Assembly: GCA_015499995.1 (NCBI GenBank)
Contig: JADNRV010000077.1
Span: forward strand, 124,001-188,000
Direction: 5' to 3'
DNA length: 64,000 bases
DNA from: Flammula alnicola
Taxonomy: Eukaryota > Basidiomycota > Agaricomycetes > Agaricales > Strophariaceae
Each line of letters begins with the position of its first letter. Positions within the stretch are counted from its first letter, which is position 1. Positions 11,824 to 25,200 of this stretch are shown here, in pieces. The notes beneath the pieces are model-generated. The model ran no database searches. It was not told where the DNA came from and saw nothing but the letters and a program-made list of their open reading frames with translations. A program made the position numbers and the translations under genes.

Positions 11824-14634
11824 ATTGCACGAATGTCGAAGAATATCGGGGAAGCCGCGAGTTAAAAGGAAGTTTAAACGAGTGTGAAGTTGGTAGGAGG
11901 GAGATCGACCATCCAGGAGAGACAGCGGGCGCGAAAGAAACCACCGCGTTTCTTTAAACCAACTTTCAGTGCGGATGTTATGATTACGGACTGCACGCCA
12001 CCGTCGAGTTGTGGATATCATCTCGATCCACACACGTATCCTTGTCCGAGTCGCCACATGAATAGATAATTGTTTTTCGAAGGAGTGCTTATTTTGGTAT
12101 CCAACCAGCTGAACGGGGCCTGATATGGTAAATTCCAGGTGAAAAGTCGGCCATAGCGGTATTCGTGGGGAATGTATAAGCGACCAACTTCAAGTTCACC
12201 GTAGAGAATGCAAACGGTATGCAATTGGGCTGGCCTTAGACCACTTGTGCCTTGTTCTATTAAATGGAAAACAATGGATGGCCGTTTTCACTCCACTCCA
12301 CGCAATATGGGCTTGGTGGGATTCCATGGAAACGTTGCACTTTCAGGCGAGCATTCGCACTCAAAACGATTGCGCCGAGGACGCATCATGAAGAAGTCCG
12401 TCTGATGCATCAAGAGCAACGTTTGACGGTGAGCGCAGCGCCCCGCACTGGAGATACACCGCGTATGTCCATCAATAGCTCTTGGACCCTATAAGCCATG
12501 GAAGAAGAAATCTGTTCAAGATCAATCAAGCAAAAGACTTCCTGGGAGCCAAGTGAGCGCCGAAATTGCAGCAGGTGGGTTCCAACTGATTATCCGTATG
12601 GTCCTTGAATTACTCCGATTCCTGGCATTGAAAGTAAAAATATTTAATACTCACAGTATGGTAGTATCCTTCCAATTCCAGTCTCCGAACTTCTCAGCCG
12701 CTCCAGGGATAATTTCCATTTCTCAGCCCATGCCACCTGGCCGATGGGCGTCAGCACCCTGCAATAGCAAAGCCATCTTTCTTTTACGCAGCCTTCACGG
12801 CACAAAAGAAAGATACATCCAAATACGGGCCAAAGGGACGCAATGATCCTAGTGGAACTTGTTGCTCGAAGATGGGTGACCAATTGAAAATTTCGAGCGA
12901 TATAATGTGAAGAACCAAAAAAGACCGTCTAACGAGAGCTGACTCTATAAAGTTCCCACGCTTTCCTCCTCACCCGGATATCTCCTCCGCGTTATTCTAA
13001 TATGACCTTGGAATGACCTGGAACCTACCTCTGCTCTCCGCCCTGCGAAAGTCCATCATAAATTGACATATATCTCACTGGAGGTGGTGATACTATGCGG
13101 ACGACATATTGTAAGCTGCCGGTTCGATGAAGTTTGGGTATGATCATGGTCAAATCATGGCCAATTTCAGAAGTTCCCGACCTGCCCAGTTCTCTGGCCA
13201 ACGAACCTGTAATGGCACTTATGAGTCATGGCGGGGCATTTCCTGCTGTATGCTCTTCAAAGCTCCAAGGCTATACCAAATTTGAACGTGCGTAAATTGT
13301 AGTCATTCGCAGGTCATTCGTATCTTCAAAATTTGACCGTACTTGGCTTGCAATCATATAGCTGTGTGGGCTTAAGCCTGGACTCGAGCGTGGATTTTTC
13401 CTTTCTACACTAACTGTGATACTGAACAGGTGATCAAACATGTCAATAATCATGATCCATGCAAACGACGAACGGACCTCCGACCAAGTAGAACATACGC
13501 AAGACATCAAGTATTCACGGACTAGGATGCTGCACATACATATAGCATCCACGCGGTCTGTATTGCCTCAATCGCAGAAAACTCGGCAACGGGACGTGAC
13601 TCCGAGAGAAAGATTGCTTCGAAGACCTTCCCTGAGATCGCCTTCATCAGCTGTTGGCCCCGCTGTACCCCAATTCACCCGCAGTCCGTACCTGGATATT
13701 ACCCCAGGTTCTGCCCCATATTTTCATGTGAAACCGTACCTTTTTTAATTGACGTGTTGCGCCATCCACATCTAACGAATGCATTGTCTTTTTTTTTTTT
13801 GCAGATTTGTTAATTCTTCCAAGTTCCTACTACCAACGTGAAGATACTACGCAGCCTGAACAACTGCTGTCTCTCGCAAACGGGCCTTCTATTTCGGCGT
13901 ATATCAAGATATTTACGGGACGCAGGATTCTGCTTGGTTCTGCCTATGGTAGATCATTACTTTTTTCTTTGAGTACCATTTCGTCATCTCCCCGTTTACA
14001 TTGACGAATTCAGAATGACCCATGGAGTCATGTTTGTAGGCTGGAAGATTATCGGGCTCTCTACACCAGGTTCAACGGAACCTAGAAAGCAAACTTTATC
14101 ACAGACCTCCAGCTGAGCCGCACAACCGTAACAATTTTGCCTCAAATTAAAATGACTCTGACAACCCAAGTGCGTCCCATGATAGAGCTAAAATTTCACG
14201 TTCATGGTGAACGTTTGCTTTAGATGTCTATCACTTAGACACCCAGTGAATAATGTATCACGGGAAATCATGCCCAAGCGACATCGCGCTATACAGTCGT
14301 GAAGAGTTGCTGCGCTTCCGGAGTAAGATCTGGCATTTCTACGCTCCCCTTGCTGAATCAGCATTTCTATCTGGTTTGTGGACGCAATATCTCATTCACA
14401 TCTTACTAACGGTCGTACTCGACAAATTTAAAGAAGTCTTCTTTTCCAACAACATTATTCTGCTTCATTGAAGATACGATGGGGTTAGTTTCACTTCAGT
14501 CCATGTGAAACGTTTTATATCACTTTCTACGTAGAAACCTGTGATCTAAATCCATTGTTTCTCGCGCAACTCATGCCTGCGAGCGTCAGATCCTCATCCT
14601 CCGTAGAATCTAAACTCAGCCTTCATAACTCGCA
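11824..14634. other. Gene-poor interval upstream of DUF6533 and HsbA
   Basis: No gene can be supported. Minus-strand fragments at 12090-12154 (ATG followed by ADFSPGIYHIR) and 12680-12760 (KFGDWNWKDT) look faintly protein-like but are broken by stops. A run of T lies at 13790-13801. The right end should hold the HsbA promoter. Confidence 0.35.
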
Positions 14635-15417
14635 ATGGTCCAGCTCACGACTTCTTTTGTGTTCCTGCTCTCGCTCGCGACTCTCGGCCTCACGACTCCA
14701 GTTAAACGCACAGTCGCCCAGGTCGAGGCTGATATTGCCGATATATCTACCAAGGTCACATCCCTCGACAATGCTATTAATGCATTCCCTTTGACGGGAG
14801 GAACTTTAGCCGCCGCTCTGGTGGGTTATTTGCATCTTGAATTTCTGTTGAAGATATACTCACTTGTAGCTGTTAAGGGCATTCACACCGACGCTGGAAC
14901 AGTTATCACATCTCTGACAACTGCCACTGCAGATGTTGTCGTGAGTCTGTTTCTCGGATTGAAAACTAGTTTGTCTCGTGTGTTGAGGGTCGATCAGGCC
15001 ACTGGACCCGTGGGCGATACCGACGGGAGAACCATCCTTACGTCGGTTGAAGCAATTGAGCCAACCATCCAGGACGCTTTGACCGCCATCGTAACCAAGA
15101 AGCCTGCATTCGTTGGTACGCATCTCTCTTGTCCAGTGTGAATTGCACCATGCTCAATTGCGCCCTCGTAGCTCTGCCGATCGGCGGAATTCCGGCTCTA
15201 ATTCTTCAAGATCTCAACAATCTTAAGAGCAATACCTCAGCCTTCTCGAATGCTCTTATTTCCAATGCTCCCGTAAGATCTCAATATAGTCCTTTTCACC
15301 TTTGAGAGGCTTTGATTTATTGGATCAAATTTTCAGGCATCCCTCACCACTGAGGCTACAACTCTCAGGGACAATATCCTTGCTGCCTTCGATACCGCGA
15401 TCGCCGGTTACACTTAA
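14635..15417 (+). CDS. hsbA: HsbA-like secreted surface-binding protein (copy 1)
   Basis: Five exons. The signal peptide MVQLTTSFVFLLSLATLGL is followed by a Kex2-like VKR site and a small all-helical domain: VEADIADISTKVTSLDNA, a second exon with IHTDAGTVITSLTTATADVV, then ILTSVEAIEPTIQDALTAI, VTKKPAFV, LPIGGIPALILQDLNNL and a last helix with DTAIAGYT. This is the hydrophobic surface binding protein A fold. It was described in Aspergillus as a secreted protein that adsorbs to hydrophobic polymers and recruits esterases. The second intron most likely ends at TTAAG before GGC, which keeps the frame. A paralogue lies 2 kb away on the other strand. Confidence 0.88.
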
Positions 15418-15974
15418 TTGGGGCATGTTGATTTCACGAAAGTTAAAGATTTCTTCTTGAATGTCCTAAGCCAGACACAATCTATTTTCGATGTAAATTT
15501 TTGTCATAAAAAATACGAACATGATTTTCTTTGTGATAAACTTGAGAGTGCCGTTGTTAACATTTTCTAAATATTTGAAAGTTCAATGGGATCAATTGTC
15601 AAGCTTCAGGATTGCGCAACGATTTTGCGCCACATAGCCGCAAGTTACCCGATTAGGTCGGTCATTGAGAATTCACATCCATGATTTTGGTCGCACAAAG
15701 GGACTAACAAGGTGATATCCATAATGCGCTGTTAATTCTTCTAGACTTTTAGTTCGATAGTCCTATAGAAGGCCAATTATCAGACGCAAGGCTAATGGAG
15801 CTTCAATGCACCTCTTCATGCATTTCCTTACATTAATTTTTCGCTCTGGCCGATCTCCGAATCGACGCATATCGATATTTAAAGTGCTGCACATAGCTTC
15901 ATATAACCTTAGATTTTGCTAAATTTTTTATAATTCACTCGAAGATTCTCGACAGAGTTGTTGCCCATTTTCAT
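15418..15974. other. Convergent 3' intergenic region
   Basis: AT-rich shared 3' flank between the HsbA gene and the aldolase. No gene seen. Confidence 0.5.
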
Positions 15975-17018
15975 CTAATTCCCTGTTGCAGCCGCTAGCT
16001 GCGCCGCAATGCCATCCGCCATCGCTCCCATATCGCTTGTCACATTGATCTGCTAATGGTTGAGGACCAGGAGCGTTGAGAAAAAATTGATGACCTACTA
16101 TATCAAATCCTTCCTTTGCGCGGACCGCTGCCTGCTCTCCAGACGTACAATAAATTGCACTGACGATGGCCAGTAATCAGTATCGATCTTATCCAAGCGC
16201 CACCGACATACCATTTCTTACCCGATCCATGCGCTGCATGTAAAATCTTCTGAATGACTTTTTCGATGTCGGGATGGGGATCGGGGGATGGCTTAGGATA
16301 TCCGAGCGAGATTGAAAGATCGTAAGGGCCGATAAACAGAACGTCTTTAGACAAGGGTATCAGCAACATGGCCCTGTGCACATGTGCGTGCAAATTAAAT
16401 CTACAGCGCTCGCGAAGACTCACCAACTCCTTCAACAGAAGCAATTTCGTGCACATTTTCTACTGCTTCCTTGTTTTCTATCTGCACCATCACTAAAATG
16501 CTGTCATTTGCAGATTCGAGGTATTCGGATGATGTTACACCCCAAGTTCCATGTGTGAAAGGGCTCCCAAATCCACGCCTTCCGATCGGGGGGAAACGAC
16601 TATCGCAGACAACATCCTTTGCTTGGGCCGCCGTCGAAACCTATCAAAAAACCCCACAGTGAGCAACCATAGAATCCAGAGGGATGTGATAGTGTACCAT
16701 AGGTACTATAATTCCGTGTGCACCTCCATCAAGAACATTCTTGATTTGCCAACTCAAGCTAGAAGTAACCCCCGTTGCCGGGATTCTAACAATTGCACTA
16801 GGCCCCCCAGTAGGCCGCGCCCCTTGTATAGCCGCGACACTTTCGGCAGCCCCTGGTACCAAAGGAATTAACCCATGTTCGCAATCGACAGCGATCCATG
16901 ATAGATGGGAACTAGCTTGCGCCACTGTTCGAGCATGGAATACACCTGGGAGCGTGAGCCAGACTCCGAAAGCTGGCTTATTGGCCTTCAAAGCTCGTAA
17001 GAGAGGGTGGGAAGCCAT
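15975..17018 (-). CDS. HpcH/HpaI-family aldolase (RhmA-like)
   Basis: Metal-dependent class II aldolase that cleaves 2-keto-3-deoxy or 4-hydroxy-2-oxo acids to pyruvate plus an aldehyde. From the ATG at 17018 (MASHPLLRALKANKPAFG) the protein shows the family landmarks: VWLTLPG, the catalytic-base region VDCEHGLIP, the substrate loop GAHGIIVPM, the metal-binding Glu in VQIENKEAVENV, the metal-binding Asp in DVLFIGPYDLSISLG and the C-terminal TSDMGAMADGI. At least four introns are needed; the last one restores SDMGAMADG before the stop at 15975. An upstream in-frame ATG at 17084 would add 22 residues not typical of the family. Exact substrate is unknown. It sits between two HsbA genes with no pathway partner nearby. 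Confidence 0.88.
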
Positions 17019-17372
17019 GACAATGGATTTCAAGGTCACAAAGTCTTCATTTGTTAATAAGTAAATGTTGGTGGGAGAAGGCAAAGAATCTAATTATATA
17101 CCCTTGTTTGTACTTATCTCCACCGACCACGTTGTTCGAAAGAGGAACGCGAGACTCGATGCCGTGAGTGCGCGTTATGTCGAGCGGCTCTATTACACTG
17201 GTAACTTGCTGGTAAGCCTGACATAATCTGACGCCAACGGATCAAAAGTCTGGGAAGGTTAGCGCTTTAGCTTTAGCTTTCAATACAGTAGACCGCGAAC
17301 ATTGCACAGTAAGTCATCATTGAATAATACAGTCACATCCAATATTCGTTGTATAGGAGTAGCTACATTCAT

Positions 17373-18092
17373 TTAAGAGTAAGCAGCGATAGCACTGGCG
17401 AAGGCAGCGTCGACGGTGGTCTTGATCGAGGTAGCGGTAGGAACTAGGTCAGCCTGAAGTCGCAACACAAAGATGTGAGTAGACGTAATACCGAGAGGCA
17501 AGAAATATATACTGACGGGTGCGTTGGCAATGAGGGCAGCTTCGAACGCAAAGGTACTGGCGTTCAAGTTGATTAAATCCTGTTTAATGAGAGCGGGGAT
17601 ACCACCAATGGGAAGGGCGGTGAAGGCGGGCTTCTTGACGACGATCTGAGTAAGGGCATCAAGAATCGTGGGTTCGAAAGCCTGCACAGAACTCAAGATG
17701 GTGCTTCCATCAGACTCGGAGAAGGGCGTAGGAGTGACATTCTAGAAGACGCAGTGAGACGATAGCTGAAGATTCAAAAAAGCACCAGCGTCTTACGGTC
17801 ACGTCGGTTGTGCCCTTGTCGATAGCAGTGCCGAGGTTGACGGCGTCGGTATGGATTGCCTAGGTGAAAGAAATTCCCGCATCAATTTCTTTGGGTCGAA
17901 GCGTCAATATATTAGACATACCAGAGCATTAACGAGAGATCCTCCAGTGGCGGGGAAGGCATTAATTGCATTGTCGAGAGTCGTAGTTTGGCTAGCGATG
18001 CTTGCGATATCGGTCTCGATATCAGCGACGGTCGATGCATAAGATGCGATGACGAGGGATACGAGGACGGCGAAAGTAGATTGGAATTTCAT
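17373..18092 (-). CDS. hsbA: HsbA-like secreted surface-binding protein (copy 2)
   Basis: Read from the ATG at 18092. A signal peptide, MKFQSTFAVLVSLVIASY, is followed by VADIETDIASIASQTTTLD, TLDNAINAFPATGGSLVNAL, an exon giving AIHTDAVNLGTAIDKGTTDVT, then ILSSVQAFEPTILDALTQI, VVKKPAFTALPIGGIPALI and the last helix ending AIAAYS. It shares NAINAFP, KKPAF and LPIGGIPAL with the convergent copy at 14635-15417. The copies differ in intron number (no intron after KKPAF here), so the duplication is not very recent. It has no Kex2-like dibasic after the signal peptide, unlike copy 1. Confidence 0.88.
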
Positions 18093-20087
18093 TGTTGAGG
18101 TTGCTGTTCTGAGTCAAGAATGCGGAATTCTGTACAGCTTAGCGACATGATTCCTCTTACTTTATAGTTCGAAAAACGCACAATTGCTTCTGATTTTTGT
18201 TTGTTCTAGGTCAGCTGAACCTCGGAAGATACTTGTGATACTTAGAAATAGTCCCATGAGATCAAAGACCCTCTCGACGACATCTGAAAAACACCAGGAA
18301 TAGGAATTAGCTCTGGGAACTGTCATATTGAGCTGAAGAAGAACTTACAATTACACTACTGTGAATTGCGCAATGAACAGGACCTGATGGGTGATTTCAT
18401 GAAGCCCTAATGCACGTTGTTCAGAAGGATCAGCTGAGCTCAGAGCACAGCATCGCTTCAAAGAGACAAACAACCGATGTAAAGAGAAGTGGCCTTCTAC
18501 CCAAGTTCGTTGGGCGTGTTACCAACCGCCCATTTCTGTAAGTTGAGTGGCAATGTGAATGTTTGAGGCTCTGTGGTGTCATTATTGTTGCTTCAGGTCG
18601 AGAAGCATTTGACCATGCTCACCTCTGGTTTTCCCAAGCCGGAGCAATTTCCGATCGGTAAAATACCCAAAGCGAAGGATCCCATGGGGAGAGGAAACTT
18701 CGAAAGATGGAAGTCACCTGATATATATTAGGTTGAGCCGTGTAATAGACACCGTGGAAGAGCGAATAAAACATTGTTCTATTTTCCACCGGCGTTCACG
18801 TTCGACTAGGCGGTATCCAGTCTTACCTTGCACCTAGTAAATCGTTATTCCTCCTGGGTCACGGATATATCAGCGAACGCGATTCGGTTATAAATGGTGC
18901 GACAGCGTGGACAACTGACAGTAAACTTGGGTCATATGGAACAAGTTCAGCGTGCCCATGTCAAGGCTGGCGCAGTTTCGCTCATCCGTTAACCCTGTAA
19001 TGGTTCGGATCATAATGAGATGCGTCTCACTAGATAGTAAGTTACAATTTCCCAGTAGAGCCCGTCCAGAAACATGTCTTCAGCCGGGAGGAGTTACGGA
19101 AAAATACTGGAATATACAAAGATGGTATCCGAGCGGCGCGGTGACAGAACATATGAGAATTCAGTTGACTTCAAAGTAGTTAGACTCGTACCTCTCTGCA
19201 TACTCTCTGCCTTCATAGATTTCTTCAAATTTCAATGTTGAGCTTCTGTTAGATGCTGCCAAGCGTGATTAGAACATATTCACGCTCCTGCTTACTTCGT
19301 GCAAGCCCTCTCGTCATCGGCGAAGGTCCGTTTCCCAGGCTGTCAGGACATGTGCCCTTGCACGCAATACCCCGCAATACTACGCATGCCAATGCCATCT
19401 TCCAATCGGTACCGGTGTTGTTAATTCAGCCTCAAAGCAGCTAACAAAGACAAGGACTCACCTTAACCCCATGAACAGTCCCGAAATCTCGTGTTAGTTA
19501 GTCCATCTCACCCTCCGGACATAGATCAGTATCAACCCACTCAACACAACACATACGAACTGGCCATGCAGAGAATCACTTGAAAGGATTGCAGATTCTC
19601 TGTAGCATGCTCACACGGCGGTCCTGATCTGATGACGCTTGTTTTCAACGCTCGCAAACTTGGATCACGACGACGCGACTGTAGAGCGAATTTAGAATCG
19701 AAGAGGTGAAGCAGCCTCTGAATCTCGAGCAAGCACCGAGAGAGATATCAATGAGGTAACGCAACTAGAACGAACAGAAATAACTGAGGCGCAAAAATTA
19801 TCTCTGAGAAGAGTTAACTTTACCGGACGAAATTAGCACTTCTTGGAGCTTGTGATTTCAGAGACATGTGAATGGAAGTCCCCAGAATGGAAGTCCCCAG
19901 AATGTTTTCCTCGAACAATCGAACGAACACCTGATGTTGAGAACGAGGGAACAAGACTCAAAGAAAGAAGCGGTCCACGGATCCAAGGAGGGGCCGTGCA
20001 GCCCATGTTCTGTCTATTGTCCACCAGTCTATGGTTGCCGAAGGTAAATTAGTGGACAGCAGGTATTTACTTCGAGTGTCGATCACG
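18093..20087. other. Gene-poor interval, no gene seen
   Basis: Two kilobases between HsbA copy 2 and the MFS exporter with only short unrelated open frames. The left end should carry the HsbA promoter. A short tandem repeat near 19870 is listed separately. Confidence 0.4.
19870..19904. repeat. 15-base tandem repeat
   Basis: GAATGGAAGTCCCCA occurs twice in direct succession, followed by a partial third copy (GAATG). Confidence 0.85.
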
Positions 20088-22271
20088 TCAATCTCTGCGC
20101 GCAAGGGGCTTCTCCTTGATGAACACCGAGGATAATAGACCACAGGCAGCCAGAATCACGGAAAACCAGAATGTGACATGGATAGCCTCCTCATACGACC
20201 CTCGGACGGCCGATTGCGTATAGGGATCCAGTTCATCCATATACTTCAAGGACTCTCGGACTTTTCGTATAATCTGATCAATCCGCATTCAGAGGATGGT
20301 TCGAAAAAAGGGTAGTCAGGAAACAAACCTCGTTGACGTCCGCCCCTGATAGTCTTCTTTGGAGTGCAGACCGTAGGGTGCCTTGCACGAGCGTGCTTCC
20401 AATGGACAATCCAACAACTGACCCAAGAGAACGGAAAAGGTAGGACACTGCGTGATAATGCTCAGTCAAAACCCCACGATGCTGTGAGAGAGTAAAAAGA
20501 AGCTCTACCTGCGGTTGCAATGGCTTGGTCCGCCTGTCCGGCATTGGCGATCAACGAAATCAGACTTGTGGTGATCCCACTCCCTAATGTGCGAGGTAAG
20601 GATGGCGAGTAAATTAACAATCTTGATGGAACTCACCGTTTCCGACGCTTGAGATCATAAGGCCTGCACAGAGTACGATTAACAGGGAAATAGATTATAG
20701 AACTTGCGCTTACCAATCGCAATACCGGCGCTGGAAACCACAAGAACACCAGATGTCAAAGTAACCATGGTGGTACCAACAAGGAGAGCTGCGTAGCCAA
20801 TTACTGTCAAGGCGTAAAATTTTCCACTGGCCTGCATTATCAGGCCTCCGCAAAGGGATCCCACCAGGCTACCAACAACGCTGATAATCAACCATACACC
20901 GGTTTTAGAGGCTGAATCGCCTCTAACAGCCTGGAAATAGAGAGAAACATGGAAGAGCATGGTGAAAGCTGATGCGATTCCGAAGAAGTTGACGAGATAG
21001 CTTGCAATCAGGGATCGATTGACAATGATGCGTTTGGGCGCGAAGGGTTCGCTGGCGAATTCCATCTCGATGAAGGCGAATGCCAAAAAGAAGATGCCAA
21101 AGGCCACAAGCGAGGAAATCGTATAGTGATCGTTCCAGGATATGTCTCCACCTCTATCCAATGCGAATAAGAGGAAAAAGATGGTCAAGACCAGAGAAAT
21201 GGCTCCTCCGAAATCGACGCGTTTCAGCTTGGCCGTGAAGTCGCCTGATTCAATCTTTGGGAGATGGAGAGCGAGAGATACGGCAATAATGGCGACAATT
21301 GTAATAGGCACTTGTAAGAGAAACGACCTGTCAATAGGTTGAGCTGAATGAATCGTTGCAGAATACGAGGATAACTCGCCATCGCCAACCGATCGTATCA
21401 GCAAGGTATCCTCCAAGAGAGGCTCCCACAGTATTTCCAGTAGCCCATACGATATTTAAAATTCCTATGGGCCGCAAACTTCAATACCGTCCTCAGAGGT
21501 CGGAAAAGAGGGTCTCACCTTGCCAAGTCCCTCTGCTTCGGAGCGGAACCACATCTGACATGATAATGCTGACGATGCTGCGAGTGCATTCTCAAGAAAC
21601 TGAAAAAAAGATACGATAATAACAGCGTACGTTTGCATTCCTCCTCCCCCTATTCCAGCAAAAGCCCTGGCCGCCACCAGCTCTGTCATATTCCTGGCAA
21701 GTCCGCATAGCAAGCATCCTATAGCGAATATGGTGTAGGAAAAAAGCAAGCAGCTCTTGCGGCCAAATATATCGCTCAGCTTTCCGTACAACGGTCTTTA
21801 TAACACAAGTTAATAAGGTGATTCTGTGGACTCAATTGATAGTGCAACTCACTGGAAACTCGTGATGGTTAATAAGTAAGAGGTGGCAATCCAGCTGGTA
21901 TTTTGAAGCTGGTTGAATTCACTTCCAATTGAAGCATAAGCTAACGACAAAAGACAATTAGTTAAAGAATATGAATTCTGACGAATACTTGCAAGAAACG
22001 ATGATAGTCTGGTCCATCGCGGTAAGAAATATTCCTACGGCCATTGGTATCACCTATCGAAACATCAACCTTCTTTAGTTTCTCTATCAAACATTCTGAC
22101 GAATAATGTGCTCACAAAAACCAAATGTGACTTTCGCGGCGGATCCTCCCGTTCAATCGGGGCTTCAGACGGGTGAATCGTCGACTCTGAATCACGTCCC
22201 ACATAATCGTTTTGGGTCCCGTTTTGGTTCCGGATGAGAGGCGATGTTTCGTTCGACATCTCTCCCTCCAA
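20088..22271 (-). CDS. MFS transporter, DHA14/vacuolar amino-acid type
   Basis: Proton-coupled major facilitator of the 14-helix drug:H+ antiporter/vacuolar basic amino acid group. From the ATG at 22271 (alternative at 22259, MSNETSPLIRNQ) the N terminus has an acidic dileucine-like ETSPLI, often seen in vacuolar proteins. Motif A is clear (YGKLSDIFGRK), followed by ARAFAGIGGGGMQT. Further helices include VPITIVAIIAVSLAL, LVLTIFFLLFALDRGG, IASAFTMLFHVSLYFQAV, VWLIISVVGSLVGSLCGG, YLFRSLGSVVGLSIGST and WFSVILAACGLLSSV. Several introns interrupt it. Substrate could be basic amino acids or a toxic compound. No biosynthetic cluster lies next to it. Confidence 0.87.
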
Positions 22272-25200
22272 GTTGGACGGTGAGAAAGATAAAGAGTGGA
22301 TTCGCGGCGCCGGTAGATGGCATAATATCAGTTGTGGGAGGCGATAGCTTGGGCCATCGTGATTCGTGAAGGTGTGTATTAGTAATCGTTATCACGTATT
22401 ATAATGTGATCGATTGGTCTAGGCGCATAACCCTAACCTCAACCGCGCGCAAGTAGCATCCTTCCTGGAATCCGAATCGCAAGCTTTCTTTCCAGTCCCT
22501 GTTCAATAAGTTTCTGACCACGCTACGCTTCTTGTCCAATCTTCACGTGCGGGGAAATTTTTCTTCGTTTCCTCGCCCCATTTCCTGCCCCGGGCGTTGA
22601 CCTTACTGGGTTTAAGTATCTTCGAAGTTCGAAGACAGCACTTCCTCCTTCGGTAAGTACTTATAACTTGCGTACGACGTGAGGCTTGAAGCGCTAAATA
22701 TCGGCGTATCAGTAACGGCATCAAGTTTGAATAAAACAAAGCGTATTCATAGCTTATTTTTACCTTTGCAGGTCGCTACATCCATCTCGCACGGTGTCGC
22801 ACGGTGACCATCGATTGAATCCTATGTCCCTGGCATCTCGGAAGGACAACCTGATATTTTGCGCACATATACACCGCATGATCAGCGGTGTATTTAGATA
22901 GTCCTGTCAAGCTCGCATGAAACATAATCATCGTCGTCCGAAGTTCGCCGACTTTCCGACGATAATTTATTGCAACCACAATCTGATTCTTGAATTTTCA
23001 CCTGCGAACCCCAGCGCCCGGGACTCCGCCAGCATAGCAGAAAAGCGCAGTTGGTCTCGACTTTTGTCCAGGCATAGGCCCAGCTCATACTAAGCAGGCC
23101 GCGAAACTCGAAATCTTCAAGGGAAGGAAAGAACCAGCAAGTTCTTTGCCAAATATCCTCCGTGAGCAGCACAACAATTTCGTCATGGATCCAGGACGAC
23201 CTTAGGACATATCAGAAACACTACGAGAATCTCGACGCTGTCTAAAGTGTGTCCTGTGCAGAACACGAGAAACCATCCATCAGCCCCTGCGACCCCTACG
23301 CACCACCCGGCTGAATAGTGGCGATGCGCCACTAATACAAACAGCATAATTAGATGGCGATGACAGGGTCGGAGGAACCTTGCGGTGGGCTGTGAAGTCG
23401 TGTTTCCTGGGCTGCCATGGTATTTTGCAACTGTGCTGCCAGAGGGCGAGTTATGAATTGTCTGCGGTCACATATGCCCAAGGAATTAGATAACGAGCAT
23501 ACGGAGATAGAATCGAACTGTGGGGACATCCATTCCATTAGCGGAACCATTGACAGGCACTTGGGACTCGATCTACTCGTTACTTCAGCTACATCCTCCT
23601 CGTTTGTAATAATCTTAGCTGCCTATCGAGCTTCCAAGCAAGGAGGGCCGCGTTGAAAGCGTGGTCGGAATTCCGTAGCCGTACCGGCGACGTCCAAGTA
23701 TCGTGTTGATGTCTGACGTTGATCTCGAAATCATGCTCGGAAACGATAGGCGATGCGAGACGATACGCGACGGTTGACCGTTGACAAAAAGCACTTCGAC
23801 GAGCCTTAAAAGTGAATGCTCCAGGAATCCCTTTATCAGGGCTATCCGGACTCCAGAACGGTTCGAGGTTTCGTGGGGTTGGCCTGGCTTTCGCTTGGCC
23901 GAATGTTTATTTCTTAATATGTTTTCAAGAGAAGTGGTGCCCGATGTTATCTTGTCGTTATCTTCAATTTCATTTCTTATCATGAGCTTCATTAAGTAGA
24001 TCAGCAAATAGATTCCGCATGTGAGACGATATATGTATGTAGGTGCGACATGGCTGCCTCTACGACACATTTTTCGCAACCCAATTCTATAGCTGCGCAG
24101 TATTAGGTGGATTTAGATGTAATTTCAGACCACAGCAGACGAGGGGAACCACATTTCGTCTTCGAATTTGAATTTGGAAATGATCTACGAAGGAAGCTTA
24201 TCGGAGCGGATACTTCCGAGGCCGACCTCCGAAACCGTTACGTACAAGCTGGAAAGTTGAGTCGAGTTGTTCAATATAACTAGTAGTCATTCTTCGTTTG
24301 TCAGGAAGCCATGCTACCTTTCTGTCTTCCTCTATCGACGATTTTGTTCTGTAAACAGTCTAGTCGTGCACAAAAAGGACGTTTTACCCCGCATCGGCTG
24401 TCGGATACCATCCACGCACCGGCCGAATGTACGAGATAACGGCAAGAAATTTACAACTCCGCGGCGGTTTCAGGATGCTGATCCACATCTTATACATACA
24501 GTACTTCGGCTTGGCATCGGAGTGCGAGTCAGTGCGAACTTTCATAAAAATGTCATCCATGCGAAGTATCTTACAGGTTGCTGTCACTTTGCATATTCAG
24601 CTATTGGAAAACCCGTCGAGAAAGGGCAGGAATATACTGGAACTATATTGTCCAATCATTATACACATGTTCAAAATGAGCTTGTATCGACAAGACTTTG
24701 CATAGCTTATGGAACGAAAATTCCATTCACAATTTGGAAAACCTTTTGAAGCTGGAAAACACACAAAGATGCTTGGAGGCGTTCAGGCACCACGTCAATC
24801 TGTTGTTGCTGCCCCGCCTATTGATCCGGCTGCGAACATTCACGAAAGGCGTCCAAACCGTTCTGTTGCCACCGCCGATGGTATGGAACTCTTGAAATAG
24901 GATGATCCTCATAAAAGAAGCATTCCGTATTCTCGCCGACCTCCGAAAACAACGCTTTACCTATTGGCCTCCCACATTTTCGTGTGATTTTAAATCGCCA
25001 GGAAGACATAAATATAAGGCCAAAGCTGAGGCCTATAGTCGAGATATTTTAGATGATCAGGCATGAACCAGGTTTCTCCAAGCGCTATCGTGCGCCGCAA
25101 TTTCGCAAAAGTATCTTCATTTGAGCTAATCGTATCCGCAATCTTCCGTTTCAATACATTATGGCCAAGACGAAGAGTGTCTGATACTGTTTGATACTGT

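Noticed and set aside
12090..12154. Minus-strand ATG followed by ADFSPGIYHIR, resembling the start of a ricin-B-like lectin
   Set aside because: The frame stops after about 20 residues and no trefoil motifs could be joined downstream.
12644..12883. Minus-strand fragment with KFGDWNWKDT in the ADAHRPGGMG frame
   Set aside because: An internal stop separates the two pieces and I do not recognise the family.
13121..13145. CCGGTTCGATGAA, resembling a tRNA T arm
   Set aside because: The T stem does not pair and no other arms are present.
22894..23172. Minus-strand frame resembling an F-box start (LLTEDIWQRTCWFFPSL)
   Set aside because: Similarity is weak and no leucine-rich continuation is present.
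24709..24900. Plus-strand frame near GKPFEAGKHTKMLGGVQ
   Set aside because: Short, isolated, and overlapped by equally long frames; chance is likely.
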